Part shown: positions 63,879 through 64,000 of the stretch, piece after piece | How the letters are laid out: each line of letters starts with the position of its first letter | How positions within the stretch are numbered: position 1 is the stretch's first letter | DNA from: Bacillus sp. BA3 | GTDB taxonomy: Bacteria > Bacillota > Bacilli > Bacillales > DSM-1321 | Assembly (NCBI GenBank): GCA_002835675.1 | Contig: PIZR01000007.1 | Span: forward strand, 1-64,000 | Reading direction: 5' to 3' | Length of the DNA stretch: 64,000 bases | Made by a program: the position numbers and the translations under genes | Notes under the pieces: model-generated | Database searches by the model: none | Told to the model about the DNA's origin: nothing | The model's input: only the letters and a program-made list of their open reading frames with translations

Positions 63879-64000
63879 TACCTTCCCCCTTATTTATTGG
63901 CTTGCTATATATATACCCAACGCCAATAAAAGTAAACCTTTATTTATATGGAGGAATTTGATAAAAGAAATTAGGTTTCATTATTTCATTATTATATGGC

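Noticed and set aside
63958..64000. Open frame from TTG 63958 to the right edge
   Set aside because: GGAGGA is only two bases away and the frame is too short to judge.
1..64000. CRISPR array, prophage, insertion sequence or rRNA/tRNA genes
   Set aside because: No spaced direct repeats, integrase/transposase motifs or cloverleaf-like or rRNA sequences were noticed by eye; a covariance scan would be needed to exclude small RNAs.

Overview
The window is a low-GC Gram-positive chromosome segment. Spore-former gene content (a LysM/GH18 spore-peptidoglycan-type hydrolase, class IV PHA synthase with PhaR, AnsR/AnsA/AnsB, a YkuS-type small protein), AGGAGG-type ribosome sites, many TTG/GTG starts, and lysine and SAM riboswitches all point to Bacillaceae. 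A Peribacillus / Bacillus simplex-like species is my best guess, but this is inference. I see no rRNA, tRNA, intact insertion sequence, prophage or CRISPR array.

Layout. 0.4-6.4 kb: a chemoreceptor behind a sigma-D-like promoter, two lipoproteins (DUF4822-like and ankyrin), an overlapping 36-residue Cys-rich microprotein, and an OmpR-type two-component system. 6.4-10 kb: dispersed repeats, a secreted metallophosphoesterase broken by a one-base frameshift, and a decayed small secreted protein gene. 9.9-13.2 kb: lysine riboswitch plus dapA, then an Lrp regulator divergent from an EamA transporter. 13.4-20.4 kb: a decayed DNA-alkylation-repair gene; an MFS / M20 amidohydrolase / fused L-serine dehydratase operon; and an AraC regulator carrying a GH39-like domain. 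20.6-22.4 kb: HPP membrane protein, GNAT acetyltransferase, and a truncated alcohol dehydrogenase abutting the sulfate genes.

22.4-37.1 kb is the most interesting region. A TauE-cysC-sat operon (sulfate to PAPS, with no sulfite- or PAPS-reducing gene) lies beside glycosyltransferases, a PAPS-type sulfotransferase, sugar-nucleotide epimerases, a small beta-rich possible surface protein, and a three-gene UDP-N-acetyl-L-deoxyhexosamine pathway. Together they could make and sulfate a surface or spore glycan.

37.4-50.7 kb: ABC exporter, MFS transporter, LysM/GH18 enzyme, SDR, cardiolipin synthase, a CstR-like persulfide sensor with its probable operator, a CoxG/SRPBCC protein, a YjgB-like protein, and the ansR / ansAB locus with two matching operator repeats. 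50.9-53.5 kb: S-methylmethionine/homocysteine methyltransferase plus permease under a SAM riboswitch. 53.7-57.7 kb: an MhqR-type quinone-detoxification cluster with a near-perfect palindromic operator and a divergent nitroreductase. 57.8-60.3 kb: a PHA cluster (SDR-phaR-phaC) with a previously unlisted 36-residue membrane-like peptide at its end. 60.5-63.9 kb: OsmC protein, YkuS, CorA transporter and several small, probably spore-associated, proteins.

Coordinates of long ORFs were trimmed to the start best supported by a ribosome-binding site. Family names come from motif recognition without database searches.
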